64,000 bases of DNA from JAWHTC01 sp032586155 (GCF_032586155.1 NZ_JAWHTC010000004.1:430847-494846), one strand, 5' to 3'; positions 27,899 to 36,709 are shown, counted from the first letter of the stretch. Numbers and translations: made by a program. Notes: generated by a model not told the origin, from the sequence alone.

Positions 27899-29455
27899 AT
27901 GGAAGAGCAAAAACCGAAAAGACGTGGGCGCGGGGTGAAGCGCGAGGGGCCGGTGGTGGCCGACGCTTTCAATCTGGGCCGGGCGACGGGGCGGGTCAGG
28001 GCGCATCAGTTGAACGACGGACAGATCGCCGAGTTTCGCGCCCGGGCGCTGGAGCTGTTGGAAGACTATGGCGTGGTGGTGATTCACCCGAAGGCGCACG
28101 CCGCTTTAATCAAGGCGGGCGCGACCGTGGGGAGCGCGGCGGATCGGCTGAAGTTGCCGCGTGGGCTGGTCGAGGAAGCGTTGCGCGAAACGCCGAAAGA
28201 GGCGCGATTGTGCGGCAAGGCTGCAGGGCGCGAGATTGCCCTGCCTCGGAGCGACGGGCAGTTCATCATGCGGACCGGAACCGGGGCGCATGGCTATGTC
28301 GATCCGCGGGACACCAAGTATCGCAATACCGACATGAAGGCTGTGCGCGAGATGGGGGCGGTGGCCGAGGGGCTGAACCAGGTTGGCTTTGTGGCGCATC
28401 CGTTTGTGCACGGGGTGCCCGAGGTCTGTGCCGATCTGCATGCCTTTGGCGAGATGGTAAACCGCACGACCAAGCACAACTGGATCCAACCTTATGGCAA
28501 GGAGGCGGTGGAGTATCTGATGCGGATGGCTGCCGTCGCGGCAGGGGGTGAGGCCGAATTGAAGGCCAACCCGGTGGCAAGTTGCATCACCTGTTCGTTC
28601 ACACCGCTTGAGTTCAAGTACATGGACACCGAGTGCATCATCCAAGCGGGCAAGTTCGGCATTCCGCTGCATGCCTGTTCTCTGCCTTCCGCCGGGGGCT
28701 CGGCGCCGTTGACGGCAAGCGGCATGGTGCTGATGGCGGCGGCCGAGATTGTGGCGATGGTGGTATTGGCGCATGTGCTGGCACCGGGCGTGCCGGTGAT
28801 TGCAACGCCACTGATGTTCACGCTCGATATGGCGACGGGCAGCGCGATGCAGTCCTGCCCCGAAAGCATCCAGATGGCGGCGATGGCGATCCAGCTGATG
28901 AAGGAAGGGTTTGGCCTGCTGGCGCATACTTACGGGTCGGGCTCGGACACGCCGGACGGGGATCGCCAGTCGATGGCCGAGCGGGCGATGCTGGGGCAGC
29001 AGGTGGCATTGGCGGGTGCGGATATCCTGGGGGGCGTGGGCCAGTTGGAGACGGCGACCGTGTTTTCACCGGTGCAGGCGGTTTTGGATGACGAGATCGG
29101 CTCGGTGATCCGCAAGGCGCTGACCCCGCCCGAGGTGAGCGCAGATGCGATGAATTTCGACGAGGTGATGGGGGTGCGCGTTGGCGGGCATTTCCTTGAA
29201 AGTGCGCAGACGCTGGATTTGTGCCGCGAACAGCACGTGCCCACCGTGTTCCTGCGCCAGGGGCGGGACGATTACGAAAAATCGGACCGTCGCACGGCGT
29301 TTGATGTGGCGCGCGAACGAGCCCTGGCGTTGATTGATGCCGCGCCGGAGGAAGGGTATCTGTCCGAAGATCAGAACCGCGAGATTGCCGATCTGGTGCA
29401 GGCCGGGGAGAAGGTGGTGCTTGAGGCGGCCAGCGGGTCGATGGACGTGATCTGA
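27899..29455 (+). CDS. Trimethylamine methyltransferase (MttB) family protein, non-pyrrolysine
   Basis: The 518-residue protein belongs to the MttB superfamily of corrinoid-dependent methyltransferases. It has the N-terminal helical LELLEDYGVVVIHPKAHAAL and a TIM-barrel body. Barrel blocks include RTGTGAHGYVDPRDTKYRNT, AGKFGIPLHACSLPSAGGSA, AYGSGSDTPDGDRQS-like and GADILGGVGQLETATVFS. There is no internal amber codon, so it is not a pyrrolysine enzyme; relatives include glycine betaine methyltransferases. No corrinoid protein or reductive activator is adjacent, so substrate and acceptor are unknown. GGAGG 6 bp before ATG 27899 decides the start. Confidence 0.88.
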   Translation: MEEQKPKRRGRGVKREGPVVADAFNLGRATGRVRAHQLNDGQIAEFRARALELLEDYGVVVIHPKAHAALIKAGATVGSAADRLKLPRGLVEEALRETPKEARLCGKAAGREIALPRSDGQFIMRTGTGAHGYVDPRDTKYRNTDMKAVREMGAVAEGLNQVGFVAHPFVHGVPEVCADLHAFGEMVNRTTKHNWIQPYGKEAVEYLMRMAAVAAGGEAELKANPVASCITCSFTPLEFKYMDTECIIQAGKFGIPLHACSLPSAGGSAPLTASGMVLMAAAEIVAMVVLAHVLAPGVPVIATPLMFTLDMATGSAMQSCPESIQMAAMAIQLMKEGFGLLAHTYGSGSDTPDGDRQSMAERAMLGQQVALAGADILGGVGQLETATVFSPVQAVLDDEIGSVIRKALTPPEVSADAMNFDEVMGVRVGGHFLESAQTLDLCREQHVPTVFLRQGRDDYEKSDRRTAFDVARERALALIDAAPEEGYLSEDQNREIADLVQAGEKVVLEAASGSMDVI

Positions 29456-29500
29456 CCCTGCGTCGGGGTTTGTAATCCGCTGGCGTTGAGGGCAAGATTG

Positions 29501-29538
29501 ACCGTGGGACGGTGCGCAGTGAATGCGCACCCTACGGT
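29501..29538. repeat. Palindromic REP-like repeat (GACGGTGxG family), copy 1
   Basis: GGTGCGCA at 29511-29518 pairs with TGCGCACC at 29524-29531, flanked by GGGAC and CCTACGG. It has the same plan as the element at 36677-36709 (GACGGTG...CAC...CTACGG). Confidence 0.7.
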
Positions 29539-29562
29539 GTTGCGCTAAGGACGAGGTGAGGC

Positions 29563-30528
29563 ATGAGCGGGTTACTGGCACTGCTCGATGATGTGGCGGC
29601 GATTGCCAAGGTGGCAGCGGCGAGCGTGGATGATATCGCCGGTCAGGCGGCCAAGGCGGGGGCCAAGACCGCCGGCGCGCTGATCGATGACGCGGCGGTG
29701 ACGCCGGCCTATGTCCAGGGATTCGAGGCGCGCCGGGAGTTGCCCATCGTCGGGCGGATCGCTCTGGGCTCCATTCGCAACAAGATGCTGATATTGCTTC
29801 CGATTGCGCTGTTGCTGTCCGCCTTTGCTCCGTGGATGATTGCACCTTTGCTGATGTTGGGGGGGGCGTATTTGTGTTTCGAAGGGGCCGAGAAGATCTG
29901 GCACAAGCTGTTCCCGCATGAGCATGTTTACGATGCGGCGGAGCATTCCGTCGGCGACCCGTCGCATCTGGAGGAAGAAAAGATCGCCGGTGCAATCAAG
30001 ACCGATTTCATCCTGTCGGCCGAGATCATGACCATTGCGCTGGCGGCGATTCCGCAAAGCTCGTTCTGGTTCGAGGCGGCGACGTTGGCGATGGTGGGCG
30101 TGGGTGTGACCGTGGCGGTCTATGGCAGCGTTGCGGTGATCGTGAAGATGGATGATCTGGGCCTGCTGATGGCGAACAAGGGGCGGCTGGGCATGACCCG
30201 GGCGCTGGGGCGCGGGATCGTGGCTGGGATGCCGGGGTTCCTGGCAACGCTGATGGTGATCGGCACGGCGGCGATGTTGTGGGTTGGCGGTTCGATCATC
30301 CTGCACGGGCTGCACGAGATCGGCGTGCATGCGCCCTATGAATTGGTGCATCACTGGGCCGAAGCGGCGGCGCATGGTGTGTCCGAGGGGTTGGCTGGGG
30401 CGGTCGAATGGCTGAGCACGGCAGGGATGGATGCGGTATTTGGGCTGGCCGTTGGAGTGGTGCTGATCCCCATCGGTACGCGGGTTGTGGGGCCGGTTTG
30501 GACGGCGGTGTTCGGGAGCAAAGCGTAA
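29563..30528 (+). CDS. DUF808 family membrane protein (YedI-like)
   Basis: The 321-residue protein starts MSGLLALLDDVAAIAKVAAA, the typical DUF808 N-terminus. It carries KAAGVVIDDAAVTPxYVxGF-like and ELPIVGRIALGSIRNKM blocks followed by about six membrane segments. E. coli YedI is the prototype; the function is unknown. GAGGTGAGGC precedes the ATG. Its last 15 codons recur in degenerate form at 31385-31432, on the other side of the next gene. Confidence 0.9.
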   Translation: MSGLLALLDDVAAIAKVAAASVDDIAGQAAKAGAKTAGALIDDAAVTPAYVQGFEARRELPIVGRIALGSIRNKMLILLPIALLLSAFAPWMIAPLLMLGGAYLCFEGAEKIWHKLFPHEHVYDAAEHSVGDPSHLEEEKIAGAIKTDFILSAEIMTIALAAIPQSSFWFEAATLAMVGVGVTVAVYGSVAVIVKMDDLGLLMANKGRLGMTRALGRGIVAGMPGFLATLMVIGTAAMLWVGGSIILHGLHEIGVHAPYELVHHWAEAAAHGVSEGLAGAVEWLSTAGMDAVFGLAVGVVLIPIGTRVVGPVWTAVFGSKA

Positions 30529-30638
30529 GCTATGTCGGTTTGCCCTGTTATTCCCGGAAGGACGAAAACTAGTGAAACCTGTTGACATGGGAACACGCTG
30601 GGAATGGTGTTCGCTCGCTCGGGGCCTACGGATCTAAG

Positions 30639-31367
30639 ATGCTCAACCTCTATTGCCTCTTTCACAAGTGTGGAAACAAGTATGTCGCAAACGCGCACCG
30701 TCAGTATCGTGGCAGCAGCGTGGACTTTGTCCCGGACGTGGTCCCGGAACAGGCGGGGTCGGTTCCGTCCTTTGATCAAGCGAACCGGGCCATAAACGTT
30801 CGGTGTCGCAATTTCGGTTTTGACGATTTGAACGACAACGGGCTTCTGGACATGCCCGATGTCCGATTTCTGGTTTTCACCCGCCACCCTGCCAGCTTTA
30901 TCCTGAGTGCAGTGAAGTACCACCTGCGGGGCACTGAACGCTGGGCGCAATCGGAATTGCTGTCCAGGATTGGTGATGTTCCCCTGACCCCCGCGCTACA
31001 GGGGGCCCGGAATGCAGCAGAACAGCAAATCATCGCGATACGGCAGTTTCTGGGCATATACGAGCGTCAGGCCAGTCTGGTGCCATTGTTCGATGATGAG
31101 CGGGTGATGCGGGTCACGTGCGAGGAGCTCTTTACCACGACGTCGGACGATTTTTTTCAAGGTGTGGCCGAATTTCTGAGGGTCGGGCACAGCCGGCGGT
31201 TTGTGCAGGCTCTGAAGAACGCCTCGCCTGCGTATAAGGCGGATCTTCCAAAGCACTCCACGGGTGCTTTTAGATTGACCAATCCTTACTCGTTATTGGA
31301 GCCAGAGGCGCAAGCCGAATATGACAAGGAGTTCAGGGGGATCGAGAAAGTCCTAGGATACGGCTGA
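30639..31367 (+). CDS. Sulfotransferase-like protein
   Basis: The 242-residue protein has an N-terminal LYCLFHKCGNKYV, resembling the 5'-phosphosulfate (PAPS) binding loop of sulfotransferases. FLVFTRHPASFILSAVKYH is at about residues 80-98, resembling the 3'-phosphate-binding RxPxxxxxSxYxH motif. The C-terminus is compact. The substrate is unknown. Base composition is visibly less GC-rich than its neighbours, and DUF808 tail sequence lies on both sides, which suggests acquisition. The start is uncertain: ATG 30639 was chosen because the PAPS loop follows directly; a TTG at 30582 would add 19 residues. Confidence 0.65.
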   Translation: MLNLYCLFHKCGNKYVANAHRQYRGSSVDFVPDVVPEQAGSVPSFDQANRAINVRCRNFGFDDLNDNGLLDMPDVRFLVFTRHPASFILSAVKYHLRGTERWAQSELLSRIGDVPLTPALQGARNAAEQQIIAIRQFLGIYERQASLVPLFDDERVMRVTCEELFTTTSDDFFQGVAEFLRVGHSRRFVQALKNASPAYKADLPKHSTGAFRLTNPYSLLEPEAQAEYDKEFRGIEKVLGYG

Positions 31368-31384
31368 GCTCGGCGCGGATGGGC

Positions 31385-31432
31385 GCGGTGTTAATCCCGA
31401 TGGCCACGCGGTGTGTCGGGCCGGTTTGCTAA
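31385..31432 (+). pseudogene. Remnant of the 3' end of a DUF808 gene
   Basis: These 48 bp translate as AVLIPMATRCVGPVC-stop. The true DUF808 gene ends with VVLIPIGTRVVGPVW. By hand, 34 of 44 bases match. The fragment has no upstream coding part, so it is a leftover of a duplicated or interrupted copy. Confidence 0.65.
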
Positions 31433-31478
31433 GCGTTATTTTGGGGACGTGACGCACAAGGGGATATGCGGCAGGCGC

Positions 31479-32369
31479 CTATCCGTCTTTCTTCTTCCTG
31501 CGCACACTGATGAGCAACCCGATTGTCAAAAGCGCGATGGCGAGCATGCTGAGCGGGCTGAGGGTTTCGCCTAGGATCACTACGCCCAGCAGGCCTCCGG
31601 TGCCCGGCACGGCGGCAAGGATGATCGAGGTATTGGCATTGCCGATATTGCGCGAGGCATGGGCGATGAAGATCAAGCCGACCAGGTTGGGGATGAAGCC
31701 CTGGTAGATGCCCTGAAGCAGCAGGGGCTGCCATGATGCATCGGCCAGGCCCGAGGGCAGCCACAGCGCCCAGACCGGCAGGTAGAGCAGGGCGTTGACC
31801 ACGGTGCCGCAGAAGATCACCTGCATCGCACCAAGCGACCAGCGCTCGGACAGGATGACATAGGTCGAAAAGAACAGGGCCCCGACGATGAACAGCAAAT
31901 CGCCGATCCAGGCGTGTGCATGGCCGGCAGCGAAGCTGTCCGAGGCAAGAACCACGGTGGAGACCAGGATCAGCGCCGCGCCCAGAACCTGACGCGGGCC
32001 GGGGCGGGTACGGAACAGGAAGATGCCGAAGAGGATGCTGATCAGCGGCAGGATCCCGTTCATGAAAATGCCGCCATGGGCCGCCGGGGCATAATGGAAG
32101 GCGGAAAAGACGCTGAGGATATAGACCGGGCCGAGGATGAAGGAGATCACCGCGATCCGGGTCAGGGTGAGGTCGCGCCAGGGTTTGTAGTAGAGGCTGA
32201 GCGGCACGCCGATCAGCGCGGCCAGACCATAGCGCATGGCGGCGAGGTCATAGATCGTCAGGCTGCTGTCAGCGGCCAGGCGGCTGACCACCAGCCAGCC
32301 CGACCAGACGAAGACGATGCTCCACGCGGCGGCAAAGCCGGTGATCTGGGAGGGGGATTGCGTGGTCAT
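31479..32369 (-). CDS. DMT-superfamily (EamA) transporter
   Basis: The 296-residue protein has about ten membrane segments arranged as two EamA repeats. Markers are WSIVFVWSGWLVVSRLAA and the end of the second repeat near FIPNLVGLIFIAHASRNIG, VPGTGGLLGVVILGETLS. A basic RRKKKDG tail follows the last helix. EamA proteins export or import amino acids, nucleotides or other small metabolites; the substrate is unknown. The start at ATG 32369 is the most family-like; ATG 32396 is possible. Neither has a good ribosome-binding site. Confidence 0.87.
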   Translation of the reverse strand: MTTQSPSQITGFAAAWSIVFVWSGWLVVSRLAADSSLTIYDLAAMRYGLAALIGVPLSLYYKPWRDLTLTRIAVISFILGPVYILSVFSAFHYAPAAHGGIFMNGILPLISILFGIFLFRTRPGPRQVLGAALILVSTVVLASDSFAAGHAHAWIGDLLFIVGALFFSTYVILSERWSLGAMQVIFCGTVVNALLYLPVWALWLPSGLADASWQPLLLQGIYQGFIPNLVGLIFIAHASRNIGNANTSIILAAVPGTGGLLGVVILGETLSPLSMLAIALLTIGLLISVRRKKKDG

Positions 32370-32554
32370 GGGGGCGCGGCCAGTGCTTGAAACCATACGG
32401 CGAAGGGCCGTGAGGCAGCAGTAGGCGGTGGGTTGGAGAGAGGCAAGGGGGTGGCGTGGGCTGCGGTGTGAGGCTGGCTGGCACAAACGCCGTTTTTGCG
32501 GACAGAGCGGAATTTGGCTTTGCTGTTCTTTCGCGCGTTGGGGGTGACGCTTGA

Positions 32555-33253
32555 TTACCCCTTGAGGACCGTCTTGTCGCTTGCCAAGAACTCCTCCACC
32601 CACACGGGAACTTTTAGCCCGCCAGCAACTTCAGCGTCTAGCGTCTGTTCCATTTCTTTGATGCGTTCCAGGTTTTGGATTGCTTCGTCCAACCGTTCGT
32701 AGGAAACAACGACGACGCCATCTTGGTCCGCGACGATCATGTCCCCTGTTTCGACCTCCTGTCCACCAATCTGCACTGGAAATCCTATTGATCCAGGTCC
32801 GGTCATATTCGGGGATGCGGGCGTCAGACCTGAGCACCAAACAGGCAAGCCAACGGGCACAATACCGTCATAGTCGCGAACGGGACCGTCGGTTACAAAA
32901 CCCGCGGCGCCGTTGTTTTTCATCATGCCAATAAGTCTGTCTCCAGCCGCTGCGCAACCGGAATGCGCGGCAAATGCCGAGACGACCACTTCGCCCCCCT
33001 GAATGAATTTGAGTGCCGCAAATGTTGCAAGAACATCCGCGGGGCCGCAGTCGGCGGTCAACGCTGGTCCAGCAGCAACGCTTCGCAAATCACGACCGCC
33101 GCCAATTGGCTGGATTTTGGACGACAAAGCGCCACCGCCGAACAGTGCATCAACAACGAAACCTGTAGGCACGCCCTGAAATGCCGCTATTTGAGCATCC
33201 GACGGACGCCGCATCGAGGTCTTGATAGTTAGGGTCGGCGGAGCTTCGATCAT
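32555..33253 (-). CDS. RraA family protein (HMG/CHA-aldolase-like)
   Basis: The 232-residue protein belongs to the RraA superfamily. That superfamily includes 4-hydroxy-4-methyl-2-oxoglutarate aldolases and the RNase E inhibitor RraA. The characteristic blocks are VAAGPALTADCGPADVLA, AAAGDRLIGMMKNNGAAGFVTDGPVRD and GDMIVADQDGVVVV. The DG..RD residues in the third block normally bind the divalent metal or pyruvate. AGGATGCGAAA precedes the ATG. Sequence composition is less GC-rich than its neighbours. Whether it is an aldolase or a regulator cannot be told. Confidence 0.88.
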   Translation of the reverse strand: MIEAPPTLTIKTSMRRPSDAQIAAFQGVPTGFVVDALFGGGALSSKIQPIGGGRDLRSVAAGPALTADCGPADVLATFAALKFIQGGEVVVSAFAAHSGCAAAGDRLIGMMKNNGAAGFVTDGPVRDYDGIVPVGLPVWCSGLTPASPNMTGPGSIGFPVQIGGQEVETGDMIVADQDGVVVVSYERLDEAIQNLERIKEMEQTLDAEVAGGLKVPVWVEEFLASDKTVLKG

Positions 33254-33374
33254 TTTCGCATCCTAATCCAAAAGGTGATTTGGGTAGGGTGCAATAATTC
33301 CATGTTGTTCGCAATGTAACGCGATGCGCTATGAAGGCGGGCTTAAGTGTCAAGGCCCGCTTCGGGCTCAAAGC

Positions 33375-33419
33375 CGACATTGCCCAGCTGGCGCGGTAGA
33401 GGCCAATCGGGCAATGTCG
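33375..33419. repeat. 11-bp inverted repeat downstream of tkt
   Basis: CGACATTGCCC at 33375-33385 is exactly complementary to GGGCAATGTCG at 33409-33419, with a 23-nt loop. It lies beyond the tkt stop without a T-run and is joined to a second GC-rich dyad (GCCCGCTTCGGGC nearby). It may stabilise the mRNA or be a degenerate repeat element. Confidence 0.6.
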
Positions 33420-33432
33420 TTATTGCCAAGGA

Positions 33433-35448
33433 TCACATCAGTGATTTGACCTTCTCGGCCACAGCCTCTGCCGTGATGCCGAACTTCTCGAACAAAGTGC
33501 CGGCCGGGGCCGAAGCGCCGAAGCCGTCCATGCCGACAAAGCCGGATTTCACCGCGCGGCCACGTTCACCGGCCAGCCAGCGGTCCCAGCCGAGGCGCGC
33601 ACCGGCCTCGATGCCAACCCGGACGGGGCCGGCGGGGAGGACCTTGCGGCGGTAGGCCTCGTCTTGCTGCTCGAAAAGCTCCCAGCAGGGCATCGAGACA
33701 ACGCGGGTGCCGATACCTTCGGCCTGCAACAACTCGCGCGCGGCCATGGCGACCGAGACTTCCGAACCGGTGGCCATGAGGATCGCCTGGCGCTTGCCTT
33801 CGGCCTCGGCCAGGACGTAGGCGCCTTGGGACACAAGGTTTTTCTGCTTGTGCTCGGTCCGGAGCGTCGGCAGACCCTGGCGGGTGAGGGCCAGAACCGA
33901 GGGCGTGTCCTTCGATGTCAAAGCCAGTTCCCAGGCCTCGGCAGTTTCCACCGTGTCACAGGGGCGGAACGTGAGCGAGTTGGGGGTGGCACGGCAGATC
34001 GCAAGATGTTCGATCGGCTGGTGGGTGGGGCCGTCTTCGCCGACGCCGATGCTGTCATGGGTCATGACAAAGACCGACGGGATGCCCATCAGCGCAGCCA
34101 TCCGCATCGACGGGCGGGCGTAGTCGGTGAAGACAAAGAAGGTGCCGCCATAGGGGCGCACGCCGCCATGCAGCGCCATACCGTTCATCGCTGCCGCCAT
34201 GGCGTGTTCGCGGATGCCGTAATAGACATAGCGGCCTTTGCGGTTGTCGGTGTCAAACACACCGAGATCGCCGGTCTTGGTGTTGTTCGACCCTGTCAGG
34301 TCAGCCGAGCCGCCGATTGTTTCGGGCAGCACCGGGTTGATGACTTCCAAAGCCATTTCCGATGATTTCCGGGTGGCGACAGTGGGGGCCTCTTCCGAGA
34401 TCTGGCGTTTCAAAGCGCGGACGCGGCCAGCAAGCGATTTCGGCACGTCGCGGGCGTAGATGCGGGCGAACTCGGCCTGGCGGCGTTCCGAGACGTCGGC
34501 GAGGCGGGCCTCCCAAGCAGCGCGATCTTCGGCGCCGCGGGCACCAACCTCTTCCCACCAGGATTTGATTTCGTCGGGCACCTCGAACGGGCCTGTGGTC
34601 CAGCCGTAGGTGGACTTGGCGTCCTGCAATTGGCCCTGATCGGTCAGAGCACCATGGCCTTTGGAGGTGTCCTGCGCGGCGTGACCGAGTGCGATATGGG
34701 TTTTGCAAGCGATCATCGAGGGTTTGTTGGTTTTCTTGGCGGCCGTGATGGCGGCGTCGATTTCATCCGGGTTATGGCCGTCGATTTCCTGCACATGCCA
34801 GCCGGCGGATTTGAACCGGGTGACCTGATCGGTGCTGTCGGAAAGGTCGACCGGGCCGTCGATGGTGATGTTGTTGTTGTCCCAGAAGACGATGAGCTTG
34901 CCCAGGCGATGGCGACCGGCAAGGGTAATCGCCTCCTGGCTGACGCCCTCCATCAGGCAGCCATCCCCGGCAATGACATAGGTGTGGTGATCAACGATTT
35001 TCTTGCCGTAACGGGCGCGCTGAATTTCTTCGGCCATGGCAAAGCCGACGGACATGGCGATGCCTTGGCCCAACGGGCCGCCGGTGGCTTCGATGCCCGG
35101 GGCGTGCCCGTATTCGGGGTGACCGGCGGTGATGGCGCCCCACTGGCGGAAATTCTTGATCTGATCCAGGGTCATTTCCGGGGTGCCGGTAAGATAGAGC
35201 AGCGAATAGAGCAGCATCGAGCCGTGGCCCGCTGACAGGATGAACCGGTCACGGTCGGGCCAATCGGGGTTGGCGGCGTCGAATTTCAGGTGTTTCGAGT
35301 AAAGTACCGTGGCGACATCGGCCATGCCCATCGGCATGCCGGAGTGGCCGGAATTGGCAGCGGCAACGGCATCGAGCGTCAAAGCGCGGATGGCGGCGGC
35401 GCGCATCCAGTGATCGGGGTTGGCGGCGCGAAGGGCGGCGATGTCCAT
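33433..35448 (-). CDS. tkt: Transketolase
   Basis: The 671-residue thiamine-diphosphate enzyme moves two-carbon units in the pentose phosphate and Calvin pathways. It shows SGHSGMPMGMADVATVLY, the ThDP-binding GDGCLMEGVSQEA...IVFWDNNNITIDG, the substrate loop GHAAQDTSKGHGAL and the pyrimidine-domain GEDGPTHQPIEHL. Length is normal. It is read toward the accessory block and is divergent from the coiled-coil/zapA pair, with 345 bp between. It is probably transcribed alone. Confidence 0.97.
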   Translation of the reverse strand: MDIAALRAANPDHWMRAAAIRALTLDAVAAANSGHSGMPMGMADVATVLYSKHLKFDAANPDWPDRDRFILSAGHGSMLLYSLLYLTGTPEMTLDQIKNFRQWGAITAGHPEYGHAPGIEATGGPLGQGIAMSVGFAMAEEIQRARYGKKIVDHHTYVIAGDGCLMEGVSQEAITLAGRHRLGKLIVFWDNNNITIDGPVDLSDSTDQVTRFKSAGWHVQEIDGHNPDEIDAAITAAKKTNKPSMIACKTHIALGHAAQDTSKGHGALTDQGQLQDAKSTYGWTTGPFEVPDEIKSWWEEVGARGAEDRAAWEARLADVSERRQAEFARIYARDVPKSLAGRVRALKRQISEEAPTVATRKSSEMALEVINPVLPETIGGSADLTGSNNTKTGDLGVFDTDNRKGRYVYYGIREHAMAAAMNGMALHGGVRPYGGTFFVFTDYARPSMRMAALMGIPSVFVMTHDSIGVGEDGPTHQPIEHLAICRATPNSLTFRPCDTVETAEAWELALTSKDTPSVLALTRQGLPTLRTEHKQKNLVSQGAYVLAEAEGKRQAILMATGSEVSVAMAARELLQAEGIGTRVVSMPCWELFEQQDEAYRRKVLPAGPVRVGIEAGARLGWDRWLAGERGRAVKSGFVGMDGFGASAPAGTLFEKFGITAEAVAEKVKSLM

Positions 35449-35793
35449 GATGGTGTGATCCCTGTTAGGTAGCGTGTTGAGGCCCTGTTAGCAGCCTGCT
35501 TGTTAGCGGTAAATGCGCTAAATCGCGCTGATACGGAGGGATTACGGGAGGCCGATTGATGTGATGCGGCGGCGGAACCGAGGCCGTGGCAGGATTGTTG
35601 GTTTGGAATCAAGGATGAAGGCTTTAAACTTGATGCAATCTGGCAAGCCGGGCTTGATTCGCGTGACGCGGGAAATAGCTCTGATAGAGCAGATCGAGGC
35701 CGGGCGTGGACGCAGACGCACCGGGTATGGCGGCCAGAGCGTGCCCGGAACTACGGGCAAGTTGAACGAGGCGCAGAGAAAAAAGGACGGGGT
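35449..35793. other. Gene-free divergent region between tkt and the zapA pair
   Basis: I see no convincing gene, tRNA or hairpin-plus-T terminator. A short open frame at 35561-35797 has no recognisable family and an arginine-rich composition typical of chance frames. The region should hold the promoters of tkt and of the zapA operon. Confidence 0.5.
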
Positions 35794-36276
35794 ATGAGCC
35801 AGGTTGAAGAACTGGAAAGCCGGATCACCAGCGCGCTGGACCGGATCGCCAAGGGGGTAGATGCCCTGGGTGGATCGGTCGAAGCCGCGGACCCGGAGGA
35901 GCTTGAAAAGGTCAAGGCCGAATTGGAGGACGAAAAGCTGGCCTCGGCGCAGCTGGAAGAGCGGATCAAGGCGCTTCATGAAAAGGAAGAGGCCCGGATG
36001 GCAGACCTGAAGGCACAGGTCGACACCCAGGCCGAGACCCTGAGCCAGTTGGATGACACGTTGCAGCGGTTGCGCAGCGCCAACGATCAGTTGCGCAGCG
36101 CCAACGCAGCCTTGCGAGAAGCCAATGAACAGGGTGTGGGTGAGCCGCATCTGATCAACAAGGCAATGCTTGCCGAGCTCGAGGCGCTACGTGCTGCACG
36201 GGCGGCGGATGTGGCCGAAAGCGAGGCTGTTCTGAGCGCGCTGGATGACTTGCTCAAGGCCGGGGAGGACGCGTAA
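35794..36276 (+). CDS. Coiled-coil protein of unknown function in an operon with zapA
   Basis: The 160-residue protein is almost wholly helical and acidic, with long heptad-rich stretches (about residues 45-115) including TLQRLRSANDQLRSANAALR. There is no signal peptide or known domain. It ends in TAATG overlap with zapA, so the two are translationally coupled. A role beside ZapA in Z-ring assembly is possible (inference). Confidence 0.78.
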   Translation: MSQVEELESRITSALDRIAKGVDALGGSVEAADPEELEKVKAELEDEKLASAQLEERIKALHEKEEARMADLKAQVDTQAETLSQLDDTLQRLRSANDQLRSANAALREANEQGVGEPHLINKAMLAELEALRAARAADVAESEAVLSALDDLLKAGEDA

Positions 36277-36668
36277 TGCCCGAAGTTGAAATCAATATCG
36301 GCGGTCGCGCCTTTGAAGTGGCCTGCCAGGCCGGTGAAGAACACTACCTGCAAACGGCAGCGGCGATGCTGGACAAGGAAGCGACGACCCTGTCGAGCCA
36401 GATCGGGCGGCTGCCGGAGGCGCGGATGTTGTTGATGGCGGGGCTGATGCTGGCCGACAAGACCGCCGGTCAGGATGACAAGCTGCGCGACCTGAAGGCC
36501 AAGCTGGACGATGCGCTGAGCGAGCTGGAAAAGCTGCGGAATGCGCCGCCGCCGGAGCCGGAGCAGGTCCAGGTGGCCGTGGTACCCGACAGCGTGACCG
36601 ACAGCCTGGCGGAACTGGCTGCGCGCGCCGAGGCGCTGGCAGCGGAAGTGGAAGAAAAAGCGGGATAA
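36276..36668 (+). CDS. zapA: Cell division protein ZapA
   Basis: The 130-residue protein has the ZapA start PEVEINIGGRAFEVACQAGEE with the typical LMAGLMLADKTAG helix near residue 55 and an extended C-terminal coiled coil. ZapA cross-links FtsZ filaments at mid-cell. Its ATG overlaps the stop of the upstream coiled-coil gene. The E. coli arrangement with 6S RNA downstream is not seen here; a repeat and convergent genes follow instead. Confidence 0.9.
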   Translation: MPEVEINIGGRAFEVACQAGEEHYLQTAAAMLDKEATTLSSQIGRLPEARMLLMAGLMLADKTAGQDDKLRDLKAKLDDALSELEKLRNAPPPEPEQVQVAVVPDSVTDSLAELAARAEALAAEVEEKAG

Positions 36669-36676
36669 GGTCATCG

Positions 36677-36709
36677 CCGGACGGTGGGTTGGAAACCCAC
36701 GCTACGGAC
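36677..36709. repeat. Palindromic REP-like repeat (GACGGTGxG family), copy 2
   Basis: GTGGGTT at 36684-36690 pairs with AACCCAC at 36694-36700 inside CGGACG...GCTACGG. It separates convergent zapA and the ribbon-helix-helix gene, and its CTA supplies that gene's stop codon (36702-36704). Same plan as the copy at 29501-29538. Confidence 0.72.

Noticed and set aside
35561..35797. Small 78-aa frame before the zapA pair
   Set aside because: Arg-rich, no recognisable family and no good ribosome-binding site.
36669..36701. 6S RNA downstream of zapA, as in E. coli
   Set aside because: Only 33 bp separate zapA from the convergent gene and they hold a palindromic repeat; there is no room for 6S RNA.
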